DNA from: an uncultured Bacilli bacterium
GTDB taxonomy: Bacteria > Bacillota_I > Bacilli_A > RF39 > UBA660
DNA: 7,379 bases
Direction: 5' to 3'
Assembly: GCA_947588665.1 (NCBI GenBank)
Contig: CANPYU010000051.1
Span: 1 to 7,379 of the forward strand
The notes beneath the pieces were generated by a model that was given only the letters and a program-made list of their open reading frames with translations, was not told the origin of the DNA and did no database searches. This document shows positions 6,497 through 7,379 of the stretch, one piece after another. A program made the translations under genes and the position numbers. Position 1 is the first letter of the stretch; each line of letters begins with the position of its first letter.

Positions 6497-6525
6497 AATG
6501 TACCACATTTCTTTAATTTTTGCAA
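6497..6525 (-). promoter_or_regulatory. SRP RNA promoter
   Basis: The minus strand carries TTGCAA (6520-6525) as -35 and TACATT (6497-6502) as -10, with a 17-base spacer whose end forms the extended -10 TGGTACATT. Transcription would start at about 6490-6492, exactly where the closing helix of the SRP RNA begins. It may also drive tadA and the genes after it by read-through. A parS site ends six bases upstream of the -35. Confidence 0.8.
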
Positions 6526-6531
6526 GTATAA

Positions 6532-6547
6532 TGTTTCACGTGAAACA
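6532..6547. promoter_or_regulatory. parS site 1
   Basis: This is a perfect copy of TGTTTCACGTGAAACA, the ParB-binding parS consensus of B. subtilis; the palindrome extends one base further on each side. ParB (Spo0J) loads here, spreads and recruits SMC to segregate origins. The site lies six bases upstream of the SRP RNA -35 box. Confidence 0.95.
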
Positions 6548-6589
6548 TATTTTTTTAAAATTTTACATTTTATTGTTATTTTTTATTTT

Positions 6590-6627
6590 TTAAAACAATG
6601 TTTCACGTGAAACATTGTTTATAACTT
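6590..6627. repeat. 38-bp repeat containing parS, copy 1
   Basis: These 38 bases recur without change at 6784-6821 in the same orientation. Both copies contain a 28-bp perfect palindrome (here 6593-6620) centred on parS, flanked by TTAAA on the left and ATAACTT on the right. The identity beyond the palindrome, including the asymmetric right flank, indicates duplication of a block and not just two independent parS sites. Confidence 0.9.
6599..6614. promoter_or_regulatory. parS site 2
   Basis: A perfect 16-bp parS, TGTTTCACGTGAAACA, at the centre of a 28-bp perfect palindrome (6593-6620). It lies 51 bases from parS site 1. Confidence 0.95.
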
Positions 6628-6783
6628 TTTTAGTTTTATATATTATGTATTATTTTTATTTTTTAAAATATATAAAAAATGTTGTTAATAAGTTTTTATA
6701 GTTTAAGTGCAAGTATTTTATTTTTTATTAAATATAAAAATATTATTTTTCAAATCAAAACATTTTAATAATTAATTTGTTTC

Positions 6784-6821
6784 TTAAAACAATGTTTCAC
6801 GTGAAACATTGTTTATAACTT
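6784..6821. repeat. 38-bp repeat containing parS, copy 2
   Basis: Identical to 6590-6627, in direct orientation and 194 bases away start to start. The DNA between the copies is about 10% GC. Sequences outside the 38 bases differ, so the boundaries are clear. Confidence 0.9.
6793..6808. promoter_or_regulatory. parS site 3
   Basis: A third perfect TGTTTCACGTGAAACA, centred in the second 38-bp repeat with the same eight-base palindromic extensions as site 2. Confidence 0.95.
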
Positions 6822-6915
6822 AAAAATTATTAGATATTTTATTCGTATAGAGGGTAGGGTCTTATTAATTTGCAAGCCAGTTTAGTATAGAACGCATCTC
6901 AAAAATTCTGGTTAA

Positions 6916-6931
6916 TGTTTCACGTGAAACC
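6916..6931. promoter_or_regulatory. parS site 4 (one terminal mismatch)
   Basis: The bases TGTTTCACGTGAAACC match the parS consensus at 15 of 16 positions; only the last base differs. The inner 14 bases remain a perfect palindrome, so ParB binding is likely, perhaps weaker. Confidence 0.88.
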
Positions 6932-6959
6932 TTTTGATATTTTCCATATCATTATATAG

Positions 6960-6968
6960 TTATCCACA
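6960..6968 (+). promoter_or_regulatory. Single DnaA box
   Basis: TTATCCACA is a perfect match to the bacterial DnaA box consensus. It stands alone; no second perfect box is seen in this intergenic region, so it may be a DnaA-titrating or regulatory site, or chance, and does not define an origin. Confidence 0.45.
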
Positions 6969-7003
6969 TTCTTTCGAAACTTAGTAAATTAATAAAAATT
7001 TTT

Positions 7004-7031
7004 AAAAAAATAATGCTTATTCAGCATTACT
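7004..7031 (-). terminator. gyrA intrinsic terminator overlapping the stop codon
   Basis: On the minus strand AGTAATGC (7024-7031) pairs with GCATTATT (7009-7016), an eight-pair stem with one G-U, around the seven-base loop TGAATAA. The loop contains the gyrA TAA stop. Uninterrupted T residues (7004-7010) follow. The stem is AT-rich and modest, but the layout fits an intrinsic terminator and separates gyrA from the SRP RNA unit. Confidence 0.72.
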
Positions 7032-7379
7032 TTCTTCGTTTTGTTCTTCTTCTAGTTGCTTATCTACTAAACTAATGGTAGTTACATATTGATCATCTTT
7101 AAGATTTATCAATCTAACACCTTGAGTTACACGACTTAATGTATTTATTTGTTCTAGAGACATTCTCATTGTAGTTCCAGTATTAGTCATAATAATTAAT
7201 TCTTTTGCTTCATCTACTGTTTTAACTGCGGCAATATGGCCATTTTTTTCTGTTATATTCAGAGCTTTTACTCCCTTACTACCACGATTTGTTTCTCTAA
7301 ATTCTTTTACTAAAGTCTTTTTTCCATATCCTTTTTCAGTTACCAACAATATTTTATCTTCTTCGGTTACTACTTCAGC
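7017..7379 (-). CDS. gyrA: DNA gyrase subunit A, C-terminal end (partial)
   Basis: GyrA is the cutting subunit of gyrase, which adds negative supercoils. Only the last 120 codons are present, and the frame is open through the right edge. The sequence holds the final blades of the C-terminal beta-pinwheel that wraps DNA: ILLVTE-like DKIMLVTEKGYGKKT, EFRETNRGSKGVKALNITEK, AVKTVDEAKELIIMTNTGTTMRM, and TQGVRLINLKDDQYVTTIS, ending in an acidic tail (EEEQNEESNAE). The GYGK and NRG.KGVK patterns, the latter a repeat of the pinwheel blade, match Bacillota GyrA closely. ParC is the main alternative, but the TQGVRLINL blade, the acidic tail and the neighbourhood of parS, tadA and dnaX near the origin favour GyrA. 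Transcription probably stops at the hairpin over its stop codon. Confidence 0.9.
   Translation of the reverse strand, partial: AEVVTEEDKILLVTEKGYGKKTLVKEFRETNRGSKGVKALNITEKNGHIAAVKTVDEAKELIIMTNTGTTMRMSLEQINTLSRVTQGVRLINLKDDQYVTTISLVDKQLEEEQNEESNAE

Larger units (their letters stand above)
6526..7016. other. Non-coding region between gyrA and the SRP RNA promoter
   Basis: About 490 bases carry no credible protein gene on either strand. They hold four parS sequences, a duplicated 38-bp block, a 163-base core of about 10% GC between the two copies, one DnaA box and a 70-base island of about 37% GC (6844-6913). The island encodes nothing recognisable; a ten-codon frame on the minus strand (6865-6897) has no proper ribosome binding site. 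The region looks like a centromere-type segregation locus next to gyrA. With only one DnaA box it is not a convincing oriC. Confidence 0.75.

Noticed and set aside
6397..6525. In-frame 43-residue N-terminal extension of TadA
   Set aside because: The stretch is the SRP RNA gene and its promoter; a strong GGAGG precedes the ATG at 6396, and the extension shows no TadA-like sequence.
6871..6931. tRNA-like look of the stretch before parS 4
   Set aside because: The would-be D-stem does not pair, there is no acceptor stem, and the apparent T-arm is the parS palindrome.

Overview
The window is a compact, strongly AT-rich stretch of bacterial chromosome. Every gene lies on the minus strand, so it reads from right to left: gyrA (3' end), an intergenic region with parS sites, SRP RNA (ffs), tadA, dnaX, ybaB/ebfC, recR, bofA-like, holB, ricT (yaaT), trmN6-like (yabB), pth, mfd (5' end). 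This content and order match the replication-origin-proximal region of Bacillota such as Bacillus subtilis. Very low GC, a short SRP RNA and tight spacing suggest a reduced-genome member of the Bacilli (Erysipelotrichales, RF39 or a Mollicutes relative); that placement is inference. TGA ends three genes (trmN6, ricT, holB) and tryptophan is written TGG, so the standard bacterial code applies, not the Mycoplasma code.

Right end (6526-7379): the last 120 codons of gyrA finish in a hairpin terminator whose loop carries the stop codon. About 490 bases of non-coding DNA follow. They hold four parS sequences (three perfect, one with a terminal mismatch), a duplicated 38-bp block around two of them, a block of about 10% GC, one perfect DnaA box and an unexplained 70-base island of higher GC. 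The leftmost parS lies six bases from the -35 box of the SRP RNA promoter.

Centre and left (1-6492): the SRP RNA helix ends in a U-run five bases before the ribosome binding site of tadA. Nine complete protein genes and the start of mfd then follow with gaps of at most about 45 bases, several stop/start pairs overlapping. They look like one or a few transcripts. Two clamp-loader proteins (DnaX and delta prime), recombination factor RecR, its usual partner gene ybaB, RNA-maturation protein RicT, tRNA-modifying enzymes TadA and TrmN6, peptidyl-tRNA hydrolase and the repair coupling factor Mfd share this unit.

The most notable non-gene signal is a pair of identical 22-bp perfect palindromes inside dnaX and trmN6. 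Their core is the Bacillus Noc-binding sequence TATTTCCCGGGAAATA. With the parS sites, the window therefore carries recognition sequences for both members of the ParB/Noc family, implying chromosome segregation and nucleoid occlusion systems that share this locus as a landing region. No new enzyme system or mobile element was found.
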